64,000 nt of DNA from Dermanyssus gallinae (GCA_003439945.1 QVRM01005202.1:512001-576000), one strand, 5' to 3'; positions 36,555 to 48,912 are shown, counted from the first letter of the stretch. The notes: a model not told the origin generated them from the letters alone. Program-made: numbers and translations.

Positions 36555-36617
<63 letters not shown>
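36555..36617 (+). repeat. TA then GA array
   Basis: About 38 bp of TA followed by GA repeats. It abuts the 5' end of the SGNH-ORF1 retrotransposon. Confidence 0.95.
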
Positions 36618-36748
36618 AGAGGCTCAAGTTGAGGAGAAAGAAAAGCGCGCAATGGTCTTACAGCAAGAACTGGCTGTAATGATCGAAGAAATAAAGCAAA
36701 ATGTAAACGCAAATGAAAAGCAACGACATATGTTGAAGAAATAGAAAA

Positions 36749-37997
36749 ATGGATCCGGGAAAAAAGAATGGAGACGGGAGGCGCGCCGTTGAAGAGGAGA
36801 CAGTAGTGTTAGACTTGAGCCACAGTGGCGAAGAGGAAGAAGAAATACATGACGAAGAGGACGGTGCGATGGAGGCGCAAGGATGCAGGAGACGACAACA
36901 ACGGAGGAACAGAAACGAGATCGCCAGAGGGGATGAGCGGATACGAGTGGAGAAGAGAGAGGAGGAGGCTAGTCAGCGAAAGGAAGAAGAAAATGTGCAA
37001 ACGCTACAACAACAACAACAACAACAACAAAAGCAGACATCTCGGATAAGTTCAACCGATCGAACAGGGAAGGCGGTGGCTATTAGACCAATGGGAAAAC
37101 GGGTGGTAGTTGCCGGAGATTCAAACGTATGCAGAATAGAGGAACAGGTTAATAGGGTGGCTACTAGTACAGGGGGGGGGGGTTCTTTTATCTCTATGGG
37201 GGGCCAAGGAGTAAGGGATATTGTGGCAGCAACAAAGCAAGCTATTAAAATGTACAATAATGTAGAACATAAGCTGGTGTTTCACGGGGGACTGGTAGAT
37301 GTTTTTCAGGCCCGGGATATGGAAAGTGCTGTGAATACGATTAGCACACAGGTACAAGACCTAATAGAATTTTGCAAACGGCAAAACGTAGTGTTGACAG
37401 TGTGTTCGCTTCCAATGGTGGTGGATGCTAAGGAAGGACGGGACTATCGGGGTGGATGCTAAGGAAGGACGGGACTATCGGGGTACATGCAGGGCAGTGA
37501 ATAGGAAGATAATGCAGTTGGTCAGGGCAGCAAATTACGAATACTTGTCTCTTGCATACATTCAAGATAATCCAAGGGCCATGGCCTCTGATGGAGTGCA
37601 CTACGGGGAGGTAGGTGCTGTACTAGCGGCACGGCCAATTAGCAAGAGGGCGTGCGATTGGCACAATGTTAGGCCTATAATAATTAAAGTAATCAATGCG
37701 CAAGTAGGACATACGGGAACGGAATACGTTAGGGGGACGCAGACGTGGAATCAACAAAATCGGGGCAGCGCAAATTTTTCAGGCACGCGGTATGGGCATT
37801 TAAACAAGAGGGGAACGGTGGGGTACAGACACATCCACACAGGATGGGACAACAGATACAGGGACAAAAGAGAGAGGAGGGGACAATATGGATACAGGGA
37901 AGAGTGGAACAGCAGGTACAGGGGGAATCACGACAACAGGAGCTACTTCCCGAGGGAGGGGGAACACATAGGAGCAGTGGAGATCAAGGGGCATTAG
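36749..37997 (+). pseudogene. Retrotransposon ORF1, SGNH/GDSL hydrolase type, frameshifted
   Basis: The N-terminus is highly charged (runs of Glu, Arg and Gln, residues 14-96). The hydrolase domain starts RVVVAGDSNVCRI, with the nucleophile Ser of GDSN at residue 125. The family block that normally reads G-x-N-D is GLVD here (HGGLVDVFQ), so the oxyanion Asn is Val. The Asp and His of the last block are present as DGVHY in the downstream frame. A 31-bp tandem duplication (37422-37452 and 37453-37483) shifts the frame, ending the first half at RGGC. The second half continues NRKIMQLVRAANYEYLSLAY to an Arg/Gly/Asn-rich tail. ORF1 esterases are thought to assist RNA binding or membrane association in some CR1/L2-type elements; the exact role is unclear. 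Confidence 0.85.
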
Positions 37998-38129
37998 AGG
38001 TCATCAGACAGCTGGCCATCAGTGGCATACAGAGGAGGAGATAAAGGTTGACGTAAGATCCAAAAGAGGAAGCAGGGCAGAACGAAACGTGCAAGGAAGT
38101 TGAGATTGCTAAAATGAAAGCGGGAAAGG

Positions 38130-38432
38130 GGCGGGGTAGAATGGGTGTACGATAATTCAAGAGCAAGTGGGCTATTGGCAGATGCCAGGGCAAGGATGTT
38201 GGATACAAGGATTCATAGAGCTAAATATAAGGAAAAGCAAAGTACAGAATGCCGAGCATGTGGGCTAGATAATGAGTCAATCGAACGTATTAATAAAGAA
38301 TGTATAGCCTTAGGGGGGGGGAGCAGAATTATAGATCTGTCGGAGGCCCTAGCTCTAGGACCAAATGTTAGAAATGACCTGGTCGATATTACAAAGAAGA
38401 GGTTGTCACAATGGAAAGCAAATACTCAGTAG
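38130..38432 (+). pseudogene. ORF2 C-terminal remnant (CxxC-H-C zinc motif)
   Basis: Reads YDNSRASGLLADARARMLDT, then TECRACGLDNESIERINKEC. In the sister copy at 49707-49952 the corresponding residues are ECRACGLGNESIEHIVKEC, so the His ligand of the Cys-Cys-His-Cys motif has become Arg in this copy. It ends RLSQWKANTQ and a stop. Confidence 0.75.
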
Positions 38433-38759
38433 GTATTAAAGTAGACATGGATTATATGGATGCGTAGGTAATATATACACTTTGCTCGTTGTAATTTAAT
38501 ATATATAGACACACGTTAGATATATGCATGAACTCGTGTGTGCGCAAATTATTATACGTAGTGAGAGCTATATACAATAAATATTACAACTATCCTTTAA
38601 TATTTGGCGTTATATATGTTTGGTCTAGAGGTTATCATTCCTTTGAATTATGAATTACTGGAAGTATTAATATTCTCTGAGCTTATTTCTGCTGTTCTGG
38701 ATAATTGACTTGGTGGGACTGGTTCAAACGTGCAGGCAATACACTAAAACTAGTTGGTG

Positions 38760-39395
38760 ATTGCACATCAGGTCTTTGCCGCTCCATTCTTTGTTATGAG
38801 CCTCCAGGTTAACTCACATGAGATGAGTGGACCTCGGCGATTGGGCTGCTTAGCTCGCGAACTCAACGACATAGCCAAAACGATGGCGAAGCAATTGCTC
38901 AAGCTAGTGCTCCAACATGTCTCAGACCCAACAAGACACAGCCACTTCTACCATTAAAAACGGAGGATTGGTCACCCCGACCTTGTCCCCTCCCGCGCTT
39001 GTGCCGCGCATCGATGCCACTACTTGTAGACGAGGCCAGTCTAAAAGAGCTCAAGAGAGTGAATTATCATTATTGTTTATTGTCAAATTTGTATTATTAT
39101 CGGATCATATTGGCCTCACGAGAAAAAGCGAGACTCTTCTCCGCGACAGGTACAACACCGGAGAGCACTTTCTCTCAGCACGAGTGGCAGTTTAAAAGCG
39201 TCATGTGCTCAGCTTCGAATAACACTACAAGAGCTCGCCTGAGAGCAGTGCCAACTAGGAGAGGGAAGGCCTGGCTGCATGCTCTTCGAACGTGCTCTAC
39301 ACTGGGTGCACTGCTCGGCGATTTTTCTATTAAAAAACTCGTGTCCACCTTTGACACGCCTACAACTTCACACCCTAAGACTCCACATACGTGAG
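38760..39395 (+). mobile_element. REL-type non-LTR retrotransposon relic
   Basis: The plus frame reads ARLRAVPTRRGKAWLHALRT then CSTLGALLGDFSIKKL, the segment that in this family follows the RT thumb (A-R-L-x-A ... W-L-x-A-L ... L-G-x-L-L). The upstream part includes LNSHEMSG-like sequence that is also present, diverged, near 45245. Stops and shifts mark it as dead. Borders are approximate. Confidence 0.6.
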
Positions 39396-39665
39396 ACGTC
39401 AAGGCCTGAAGGGCCTACGACGCAAAGACGCTTGGTCGCATTTATGCTAAATTGATTAACACCGCGGAAAATAAGAGTTCGGGAGACTTGAGATCTTCGG
39501 CGGAGGATCTCCATTTTGGCCCAACGAGGCAGCGAAGCGCAGGGTTGTTGACGAGAATGGCCACTCCTAGACTGATCCTTGCCGGTGACTGACGCTGAAG
39601 TGATATTCGAACGGTCTCCACTGTTGTAAGGGGCAACGTGATTAAATCCGACGGGGTATGTCATG

Positions 39666-39704
<39 letters not shown>

Positions 39705-40639
39705 TAACTACCCGGTCCAGCGTCATAATCGATTTCTATTGCATAACCGATTGGCTGCGTGCTAGACGATTCCATGAGGCGCTTCTGTTTCTTCAGAGCT
39801 ATTACATCGCAGCGTATACAAGCATAAGCAACATAAGCTTTTAGCGGGTCTCGCCATTAAAACGCGTCTACCGTCGCCACCACATAATGCGATGTGCTTT
39901 GAGCAGTCAGCCATGCCAAACAGTAGTTCCCACGTGCAGAGACGGATTATTGCCCCTGGATGATACGTAACACATGAAGAGGGCCGCCGACTTCTATGTA
40001 AAACAAGAATTAGTACCGCTTGCGTACCGACTCTGCTTAAGTGTGGAAACAGTATGGTCAACAGTCACAGAAACTTGTATATGTTTATACGCACTCTTCA
40101 CCCTCAACTTAGACTAAACTGACTAATTGTACAATGATCGGACCGTTAACTGCATGACCGTGCCAACATTTAGCCGTGATAATTAATGGATGGATTCATC
40201 ATATATGACCAGTGCCGTACCTGCGTCAGTTCACCAATCAATTTTTTCTTACCGCAATCGGTAGGCTAGCTGGTTGTTGTCCTAGACTGGTGTTTCACAT
40301 AGCCAACGACAGGAAATCTTACACCAAATAGATAACTTGTAGCCTCATTCGTGTGGAATAAACTACCGTTAATTACTAAACATGCGAGGGCACGAGTTGT
40401 ATTTCTGTGAGTATATATTTGTTTAGCGGTATATTTTTGCATCTAGGGGTTTAGTGTTGTATTTTGCCAAAAAATCAGAGGCTAATCGGTAAAATGCATG
40501 ATGCGCACCGGGCGACGTTGTTTAAGCCACGGAGGACTCACAAACCCATTAATTTATGGTCGTCCTCTTCTTTCCTTGTCGGAGGTGGCCGACAAGCAAA
40601 GGCCGGACAAGGCCGATTCATTCCCTTTTTGGCCCCTTT
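39396..40639. other. Unresolved sequence with a TA array
   Basis: A TA array lies at 39666-39701. Sequence on both sides of the array stays open on the minus strand (STQPIGYAIEIDYDAGPGSY on one side, VGFNHVAPYNSGDRSNITSA on the other) but matches no family I recognise. The rest is AT-rich without genes. Confidence 0.35.
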
Positions 40640-41460
40640 ATCTTGCCATTAAGGCTGGTCGACTTTGTGCAGTGAATATTTTTTGCATCGAGCCAAATTT
40701 GAGAGCGAAGAACAAAAAAATACTTTATCATTTTCTTTCTGAGCTGCTGTAATGGAACCTAAGAAATGTAGTTGACCAGGTCCAAAAAATGTGGGTGATG
40801 TTCGACAATTTGTAGGCTTTGTTCGCGTATTTTGGCCAAGGAAAGCAAGCACATTGCTGTGAAACAGCACAATCCTCTTCCGCGGGCCCCAGTGTCATGA
40901 TGCGTTCTTTCAGCTGGTACAAGGGTGCTGATTGATAGCTATTCCTCTAAAAAGTGAATCAATTAATAGAATACGTGTTGCATCTCATAAAACGGCCTCC
41001 TAAATCTTTAAAAGATGTACCTCTTTACCCATCGCCACCACTCCCCGGTGACATCTTCCAGTTCTAGAGTGAAGTGGTGGCTCAAGGTTTTGTCGGCGGT
41101 TACGAATCGGCCCAAAAAATCATGCAGATTCTGTCTTATAGGTTCCAGATTGTTCTTCGTGATAAACACGCGTGTCAGGTGTTAGCTTGCAAAGCGATGT
41201 TAAGCAAAGTGCGGTGTTAGCCACTTTGTTTAATTTGTTTAGCCATAAATGCTGATGCAATATTTGATGTGTTGCACCACGGCTAATGCCCACCTCGCGG
41301 TATATATAGCGCAGTTTGAATCGGCAGACAACCATCACGAGTTCATAGTCTTCGAGCCCGGTTGGCCGTCCAGAAATCAGAGTGGTGCATCCTTGCTGCG
41401 TAACTAATTTCAATGAGGCAATGGTACTGTACGTCGGTTCGAAATTTGAAATCAATCCAC
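40640..41460 (-). mobile_element. Old mariner transposase relic (second lineage)
   Basis: Minus-strand fragments in shifting frames run YREVGISRGATHQILHQHLW (helix-turn-helix end), then LTPDTRVFITKNNLEPIRQN, LHDFLGRFV and TADKTLSHHFTLELEDVTGE, where TADKT holds the first catalytic Asp and HH plus Glu follow as in the family. Further downstream, EHHPHFLDL near 40790 may be the remnant of the VLPHPPYSPDLAP region. Inverted repeats were not found. It is more decayed than, and different from, the mariner at 9.9 kb. Confidence 0.65.
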
Positions 41461-41596
41461 ATGATACTTAGTTTCTTTCCGCAGTTGTAGTCTACTTGAG
41501 CTTTCTGAAATTATAGACATGCGGTGCTGCAAACTTTTAATTTAAAAACAAATTGTATATACGCATGTATATATTAAATTCCTAAATTGTATACTT

Positions 41597-41643
<47 letters not shown>

Positions 41644-42089
41644 CCTAGGATCATGGCGTGTTAACTAGTAACCCTGTAGTGGAAGCTTGTGATAATCAGA
41701 TCGTACGAGTCGGGATTATCAATATCTGACTTAGTAAGACTGGTAATCCAACTTCTTTGAGACTGTATTCTTCTTCTTCCGAGATAAATAAGACCAAGCT
41801 TGCCCTACGGGAAGAAAATTCAGATATCTGGTTCGCAGAAAAAAATAGGATCCTCTTCAGGACGCTTGAGTCTCCTATATGCACATATGGGCTTCTTTTT
41901 TCAAGGTCCTGCTTCTTGAGAACACGGGTAAATTACCTGTTTTATGGAATTAGCTTAACAAAAAAACAATATTTTGAAACAATTGAACGCGCACATGTTA
42001 AAGTCATTATATTCTTTGTTTAATCTAAATCTGTGTCCGCTGTCTCGGTCGCAGGCCCCGCGGTGGTCGCATCAATGCCTAGCACCTAG
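41461..42089. other. No gene seen; TA array at 41600-41639
   Basis: AT-rich DNA between two transposon relics. A minus frame at 41884-41696 shows no domain. Confidence 0.5.
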
Positions 42090-42735
42090 AAAAGGTGCTA
42101 AATTTCCCCAGCTGAACGGCTACGTCTACTAGAAGATTTGAAGGAACATCTCTTAACGCGCACTGGTACTCCCTCCCCTGAGAACCTGATTTCGCAGGCA
42201 AGCTGGATCGCGCTATTGGAGGATATAGGTCTAACTAATATTAGTAATTCAGCAGAAGACAGAGTAGACAATGCACGCCTTCGAGCAGTTGCATGTAGTG
42301 GTGCTGTTGCGTGACTCAGTGATTTAACAAGTGGTCCCGTTGGAACCCTCTTAGAGGACTTTGCCGTCAGGATCTGAGTCAGCTTTTGTCTTGGAACCCC
42401 ACTAGTCAAGGACAACATGAGTGCAGCTGAGTGCAGCTCTGGGATGCTATAGTGACTTCTTAGCAAATCCAATGGTCAGTCACGACGCAACCTAGGCTGG
42501 TTACGCTATTCGCAGACAGGGAGAAATAAGTGCTGGAAGTATGCATTCATCGGGGACTCTATGGCGGTTCACCTTTACCTTTCGGAATTTTTGGTGGCCT
42601 ATTGTAAAGGTATGCAAGTGTCTCAGATAAGCCACTGGAGATCCACGTGCTGGTGATACTTTTTTCCGGCAAAGGCTGTCAATGAATATACAACGCATAA
42701 CGACACGGCGGTGTTTGGCACATTGTTCAGGTGGT
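42090..42735 (+). mobile_element. REL-type non-LTR retrotransposon relic
   Basis: Plus-strand fragments read ERLRLLEDLKEHLLTRTGTP, ASWIALLEDIGLTNISNSAE, DRVDNARLRAVACSGAVA and GPVGTLLEDFAVRI, followed from about 42480 by a frame giving NKCWKYAFIGDSMAV and GDPRAGDTFFRQRLSMNIQR. The last pieces correspond to KNKCRKYASI of the 13.5-kb fragment and to the TGDPR...RLS tail of the family. The RPD endonuclease block appears to be deleted. A TA array starts about 90 bp beyond its end. Confidence 0.65.
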
Positions 42736-42825
42736 GGATACCAGTTCTGGACGTAGAGCTCATGTAGCTGGTCGTTGTTACATGCACTGAGGGACAAATG
42801 TTTACATATCATTAAAAAATATTTA

Positions 42826-42850
42826 TATATGTTTATATATATATATATAT

Positions 42851-42885
<35 letters not shown>
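42826..42885 (+). repeat. TA array, ~60 bp
   Basis: Follows the 3' side of the retrotransposon relic at 42090-42735. Confidence 0.95.
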
Positions 42886-42889
<4 letters not shown>

Positions 42890-43308
42890 GAAGTACTTCC
42901 TTTGTTCAAACAAAATGTGATAAAAATGTATGTGTTGTATCGACGTGATCGTCATGTCATGTCATTCACCGTGGGTAGACAACAATATGATACGCGCAAG
43001 ATGTGTCCGGTTGTGGCTGGATAACTGGCTGCGCTGTTCTCATTATGATTAGTAGTACTCGTAGAAGTAAAGTAAACAGAAAAAGCCAATATATTTACAA
43101 TCGTTTGCCTGTTAAGTGTATTCGTGTCCTGAGCAAATTCGTGTCCTGCTTGTTGCTACGCTTATCGTTCCGGTGTGAGTCGGCCAGCCTACCCGGTCGT
43201 ACGTAGTAAATACGTCGTGAATGATGATCATGATGTGTTGTCGCTGCTGTTCTTCGTAATTAGCAGTTGTAGTCGTAACAGTAGTAGTAGTAGAAAGTAG
43301 TCAAAGTT
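42886..43308. other. No gene recognised
   Basis: AT-rich DNA leading into a GTA/GTT-rich stretch. The frame at 43003-43206 has no domain. Confidence 0.5.
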
Positions 43309-43516
43309 GTCATTGTTGTTGTTGTTGTTGTTGCTATGGTCGTCGATGTTGCTGTTAATGTGGTAGTACTGGCTGTAAAAGCAGTCCTTATAGTGGTAAT
43401 AGTATCAAAAAATGTTGTTGTTGTCGTCGTCGTTGTTGTTGTTATTTTGTTGATTTTGTTGTTGTTGTTGTATGTTGTTGTTGTTGTTGTTGTTGTGTGT
43501 GTGTGTGTTGGTGTCG

Positions 43517-43559
<43 letters not shown>

Positions 43560-43722
43560 GTTGTGTGTTGTTGTTGTTGTTGTTGTTGTTGTTATTGTTA
43601 TTGTTGTTGTTGTGTTGTGTTGTTATTGTTGTTATTTTGTTGATTTTGTTGTTGTTGTTGTGTTGTTGTTGTTGTTGAGTGTTGTTGTTGTTACTGTTGT
43701 TGTTGTTGTTGTTGTGGTGTTT
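43309..43722 (+). repeat. (GTT)n tract, ~410 bp, interrupted
   Basis: Mostly GTT triplets with GTC, GTG and ATT variants and a GTGTGTGTGTG insert near 43495. The poly-Val, poly-Leu and poly-Cys frames are artefacts. Confidence 0.95.
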
Positions 43723-44502
43723 GTCGTTGCAGTTCTAATGGCGGCCGTACTACAAACATATGGTTGGCTAGCTACCGCACCCGCGTACGGAGATGGCTGA
43801 TCTGCTCTGAATTTGCCACATAGAGACACTGGCACACACCCGCATACTCGCGTCACCGGACGACTACCGGTAGTCGACGTTTGTTCGAACGGACGAATAA
43901 TTGCGACCGTCTCGATTCGAACGATCTAAACCGTCCTTTCTTCGTTGTTTCCCCTTCTTCTTTCACGTCCTCATCCCGCGGCCATTAGGCCGGCCATCTT
44001 GTCTCCGCTTGTCTGCGTGTCCATCTGTCTGCATGTCTGTCCACATGTGGCCTGTTCCATGGCCTGAAAGCACCTTGCCCATTGGATTGTCTAAAAAACA
44101 AAACAAAAAAATAAAAACAACAAAACGCTGCACGTCTACATTTTCTGTTGCAAACAAACAAATCGACGGATCGAAACTACATCACGACGTGCACGACGTG
44201 CACGACGGCGTGCGCCGGCGCCTGACAGGTTTATCGCTGATATCTGCCTGACTGTCATCGCTCGTGCATACGGCATCAGGTGTTGGCGGTCAACTCGATC
44301 TATCAGGCATAGTGGAATTTGTTAAAAACGACTCAAACGACGACGACGACGGCATCATCATCATTATTATTATTATTATTATTATCGTCATTGCCATCAA
44401 TAGCAACGGGCTCTTCGGCAACGCCAGCACACCCTGCCATCACAACAACAACAACATTGGCAAGAACAAATAACAACAGAATCAACTAATAATAGTAAAA
44501 CC
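43723..44502. other. Mixed GC-rich and repeat DNA; no gene
   Basis: 43860-44060 is CpG-rich and pyrimidine-rich. GAC and ATT triplets occur at 44340-44390. Confidence 0.45.
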
Positions 44503-44532
44503 AACAACAACAACAACAACAATCAGAATAAT

Positions 44533-44614
<82 letters not shown>
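44503..44614 (+). repeat. (CAA)n array, ~112 bp
   Basis: Pure CAA/AAC triplets apart from an AATCAGAATAAT interruption near 44520. Confidence 0.95.
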
Positions 44615-45189
44615 CTATATGCTGCATATGTATTGTCGACGTTGCGGGTAATACGTGTGGGCAACCGGCGAAAGACACAATTCTGCCCACTAATCTGCTG
44701 CCATTCAGTCCAAACACATTCATGTAGGGGGACGCAAAGCCAACAACGGGGATTGTACGAAAAAAGGCGATATAAAGCCCGTTAATGTGAACGGTGCTTC
44801 CGGGCGTCGCTGAGTGGACTTAACATTGGCACGCTCGTTAGACATACTACTACCTATGTATATGTATATACATAGATGATACGATATTATACACATACAT
44901 GCATATATCATTATATGATACCAATATATTTATATATATAGATATATATATATATATCCCGAGAGCCCGCATACTGTCGTGGAACGAATCACGAATCAAC
45001 GAGAGACCAACCCTTCTTCCGAGGCACTAGCCAGTGCTATTGACGTCTTACGCCATGGCTACGTTCCAGACCGATGGTAGCCTCTCGCCTTTGGAGCAAA
45101 TTTATTTACGCTGAGGAACACCGATGGATTTGCGAGACCTAGCTAAACCTGCCCTGGATAAACGGCTCGTTAAGCCCAGATCGACTAAA
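44615..45189. other. No gene seen; short TA run
   Basis: TA-rich at 44932-44957. Frames are short and without domains. Confidence 0.5.
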
Positions 45190-45665
45190 ACAAGCGGTTT
45201 GCACAGCGGCGTCCCACTCCGTTTCATTCCCTCTTTAGCCTCCAAGTTAACTCACATATAGAGAGAGGAGTAGATCCACGCGACCAGGAATACTGGGCAC
45301 TCCCGACCTGACAACCCAGAGTCGCGTCACGCTAGTGGCGTCGATTTCACAGATAAAGGGGCTGCAGGTCACTTCTGGACGAGGCCGGGGTAAGGTTAAG
45401 GATTAAGGAGGAAAAAGGAGTACAAAAACGATCACACGAGGGGAAAGAAAGAGCTCTCATTGGATTAACACATGCTCCTAGTATGAGTGGGTGACTCTCC
45501 TGTTCGCTCAAGTAGTTGAACGATTTGATCCATCCGCTCGTCTCATAGTGACAATGCAAAAGCCAGCCCGTGAACAGTGTCAGCTAGAGGCGCGCGGATG
45601 TGGCTGCATGCTCTTCCAAGCGCCCCTCTGGGTAGAATACTTGACGACATTACAATGAGGATGGA
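45190..45665 (+). mobile_element. REL-type non-LTR retrotransposon relic
   Basis: The plus frame near 45575-45655 reads ARGARMWLHALPSAPLGRIL then DDITMRM, the same block as AWLHALRTCSTLGALL in the relic at 38760-39395. The upstream TTTAGCCTCCAAGTTAACTC at 45234-45253 is also shared with that relic. Decayed throughout. Confidence 0.6.
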
Positions 45666-47699
45666 TTTTTGTTGGAAATCTCTTCGACTGAGCACAGTGA
45701 AGTGTTGCATAGTTAGTAGTAGTAGTAGTAGTAGCAGCAGCGAGTTGTCAAAACTACCGTTGTTGTCGACGACTACCAATATCATCGACTAGGCACAACG
45801 TCGGCAGAGCCTCATTAGTGCAGATGCGAAGAACCGATAGACGCTAAGGCACCTCATCTATTGTCGTGCATTCAAAATCGTGGCCATGCCGCTAGACATG
45901 CCGGCCTCATCAACAACGCTATTGGTAGAGATCTTTGAGTGAGAGTAAAATATTAGTCAAGTCTGACGTGTACTGCTTTAGATATAACTGTAAATCATCT
46001 TAAACATTCCTGAATATGAAATTGAGCCACAAGACCGCTACAGTTTGAAACGGTCAGCTGACGTTTCATCCAGATGATCGAAATTCTATTTTTCTACGTC
46101 CAACGGCCAAACATCTTCGGCTTTTTCTGGATACGAATTAATGTCGGCTGTACTACCCTCTGTAAACTTCAAATATTTATTGTAGACAGAAATCATGTGC
46201 GCTTGCAGATGATTTTTTCCTAAAGGTTTCCTCTTTTAAGTTAGCAGCGGGATTATTTTAATAGATGTCTGCGTACGGTTAGTAGAACTCAATTTCAACA
46301 GCAAACACTGACAGGGACAGGTGCTTATGTCGGATCTATTCTCACTTCATTACTGCATAGCATTTGCCATTGACATATATGGATGTACGTATATATAAGT
46401 GCAAAGCTATAGGTGAGTAAGGCATTGCGAGAACCGCTTACGAAGTGAAATTAACCTCTAAACTACATCCGTATTTACTGCAGCGGAAGCATAAGCTGCT
46501 ATAAAGTGCGTTTGTGAGCCACAACTCCATCGTAGCCATCAACCTGTTTTACTCGCCAGAGCGAAAAAAGCTAATACCAGCCTTATAGAGATATCTTACA
46601 TAGCCGACTAAAATAGTGTAGAAAACGCCTTTTTTCTGAACCAAGGGAAATGCACACATGTATGGATGGATGCACATCTATTTATTTCTGGGAGTTTTCA
46701 CATGATACAAATATAGGCAGACGCATATTATAACAATACTGTATTAACATAAATCAATATAATTGTCACCATCATGTTTAAATGATGTCCACCCAAAAGA
46801 CAGCGCAAACACACGTGCAGGTAAAAACAAAAGTTAGACATAGGACCTGTCTCGTACACCCATGCATGGGTATGATTACTAATAGTTACTGTTAGCAGAT
46901 TCTAGTGATAAAAGGGCACATATCCTTACCCTAAGGTATGGGTAAGGTTAGGGCATTCTGTCGGACCCCAATAGGGCAGCTGGCTTTTACAGCTGGGCCG
47001 TCTCACTAAGACGCTTTCGGCTATGCGTATTATGAGGCGATCATTCTACCGCCAGAAATTCGCCGACAAAGCCGCCGCCGCCGAATACGGTGAAACGCGT
47101 CGGATGAAGTCAACTCGACGGCTGCAAATGTCGATTGTTTTATTGCATTAGCACCTGTAATGGTAACAGTAGTTGGCGATTCAACACCTCCTAAGCAAGC
47201 TGGGCTTCTGCTGCTGCTGCTGCTGCTGCTGCGCAACTTCGAGGCGAGGTCGAGAGTTTTTCACTTCGCGGGCATCTCGCCGCTTCACGGTCCAGCTACA
47301 AGCGCGCAAAGCTAAGCGAGAAGCCACATGATTTACGCTCAGCAAACACGAGCAAGTGTCGCGCGTTCGTTTACTCAAAACGCGCGGCTACTATTTTGAA
47401 ATCTGTTAGTTTTCTGTTAACGGATTACGTTCGCCTAGATAGATATACACGCATTTGCGTGTCCGTGTATATATTATATTGATGTGCGCAGACAGTTGCC
47501 CAAAGTGAACGCTGTCGTCACCTGCTAAGTGCAGACTGTATCCTAACGGTGTATATGTATGTACTTGTACGTGTGGGTGTACTAGGCAGGAAGCGCGTGA
47601 CAACGAAATCTGTAAGTGATGTACATGTTATTATGATTGAGATGTGCGGTGGCAGTAAAATCAAAATCGACATTATAGATGGCCTATCATACGTTAGGC

Positions 47700-47703
<4 letters not shown>
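45666..47703. other. No gene recognised
   Basis: Long AT-rich stretch with a small palindrome CCTTACCC/GGGTAAGG near 46924-46947 and a GC-rich part at 47030-47390 containing a CTG/CAG run (47208-47231). Confidence 0.5.

Positions 47704-47760
<57 letters not shown>
47704..47760 (+). repeat. TA array, 57 bp
   Basis: Pure TA. A second, shorter run lies at 47902-47922. Confidence 0.95.
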
Positions 47761-47762
<2 letters not shown>

Positions 47763-47922
47763 GTTTATTCTGTTCTATAACTGTCTCGCTTAAATCTCTA
47801 TGCGTTAGATAGGCGTTGCAAATAATTTCGCTTATGTATCTGTTTCCTTGTTTTCGCGACTGTTTGTAATCTTTATGCGCATTCACGGTGATGTGTCCCC
47901 TATATATATATATATATATATA

Positions 47923-48867
47923 CAAGGGCTATTTAAATGCTCAGGTACGAAACGACACTGAGTATGATTGAAGTCTTTATTCAAAAGCAATCACCAGAGG
48001 CCTCAGCACAACTATCCCACTGTTTCACAAGCCAAAGGATTCCCTGTTCCCAGAACTCCCAGTGTCCTTCAAATAGTCATCGTAGGGCAGAATCGTAGGG
48101 GAGATCATGTCTCCCTCCGCGATCAGTCCAGGATGTTTGTTTTTAATGGAGTTTCATAGGCTACGGAATGTACCACAGTACACATTACTATTGGTAATGT
48201 TTTTTTCTTGTTTAAGAAATTCGATGAGTATCGGACCTCGGACGTTAAAAAGTCAGTGAGCATCAGGCCACAGGTTCGATTTTATTTAGAAAAAGCGACG
48301 CAGGCTTCCATTCCACGCTGTTCCTCTTGAACGTCCCTCGCTCCATTGTGACACGCCGATCACTTCTCATCCGGTCGCTCAACTTGTCAATGATTTCGGC
48401 CGGGATTATCGTTGTTGCCTGTCCTGGTCTCGGGTCGTAAGCACAAGTATACTGGACATTCCATTTGCGTGACTAGATGTGTACCGATCTTAACCTAGAA
48501 CGGCATATTTTAGGCATATAAACAGCACAAATTTCAACCGGTTTGGCTCTTACGGCCTTTTGCACATTTGAACACCCTTATATATTTACTAGACATTGCA
48601 GTTAAACGATATAGAAAACCAATTACCGCCCGCAATAAGGAAGTTGTAACAGTTGGTCATCGATAGCAAAAATGTATAAACTAAGGAAAAAGCGTTGCGC
48701 GAAAAGGAGTAAAAGCAAAGCCATTATATTTAAATTCAGGAAACCGCGGGTTCCAATCTATAAACTGCCTATTTTAATTGGGTTTTTGAAATTTACAAAT
48801 AGCTTAACTTGACCGTTTTTTAAAGGCGACCTTTTTAAGGAATTGCACATTTAATTAACTTTAATAC

Positions 48868-48878
<11 letters not shown>
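47923..48878. other. No gene recognised
   Basis: AT-rich DNA with short frames only. AGGTTCGATTTT near 48272 resembles a Pol III B box but has no A box. Confidence 0.5.

Positions 48879-48912
<34 letters not shown>

Larger units (their letters stand above)
36618..38520 (+). mobile_element. Non-LTR retrotransposon with SGNH-hydrolase ORF1, internally deleted
   Basis: The segments in order are a short charged coiled-coil frame (36652-36738, MVLQQELAVMIEEIKQNVNA), ORF1 with an SGNH hydrolase domain (36749-37997), then only the C-terminal end of ORF2 (about 38130-38432) and a 3' tail. The reverse transcriptase and endonuclease between them are missing. The 3' part is closely similar to the copy at 49545-50090. 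Autonomous elements of this group copy themselves by target-primed reverse transcription; this one lacks the enzymes to do so. Confidence 0.82.

Noticed and set aside
43336..43800. Poly-Val/Leu/Cys and poly-Asn/Gln frames over GTT and CAA tracts (also 44.5 and 61.0 kb)
   Set aside because: Triplet repeats are open in several frames on both strands.
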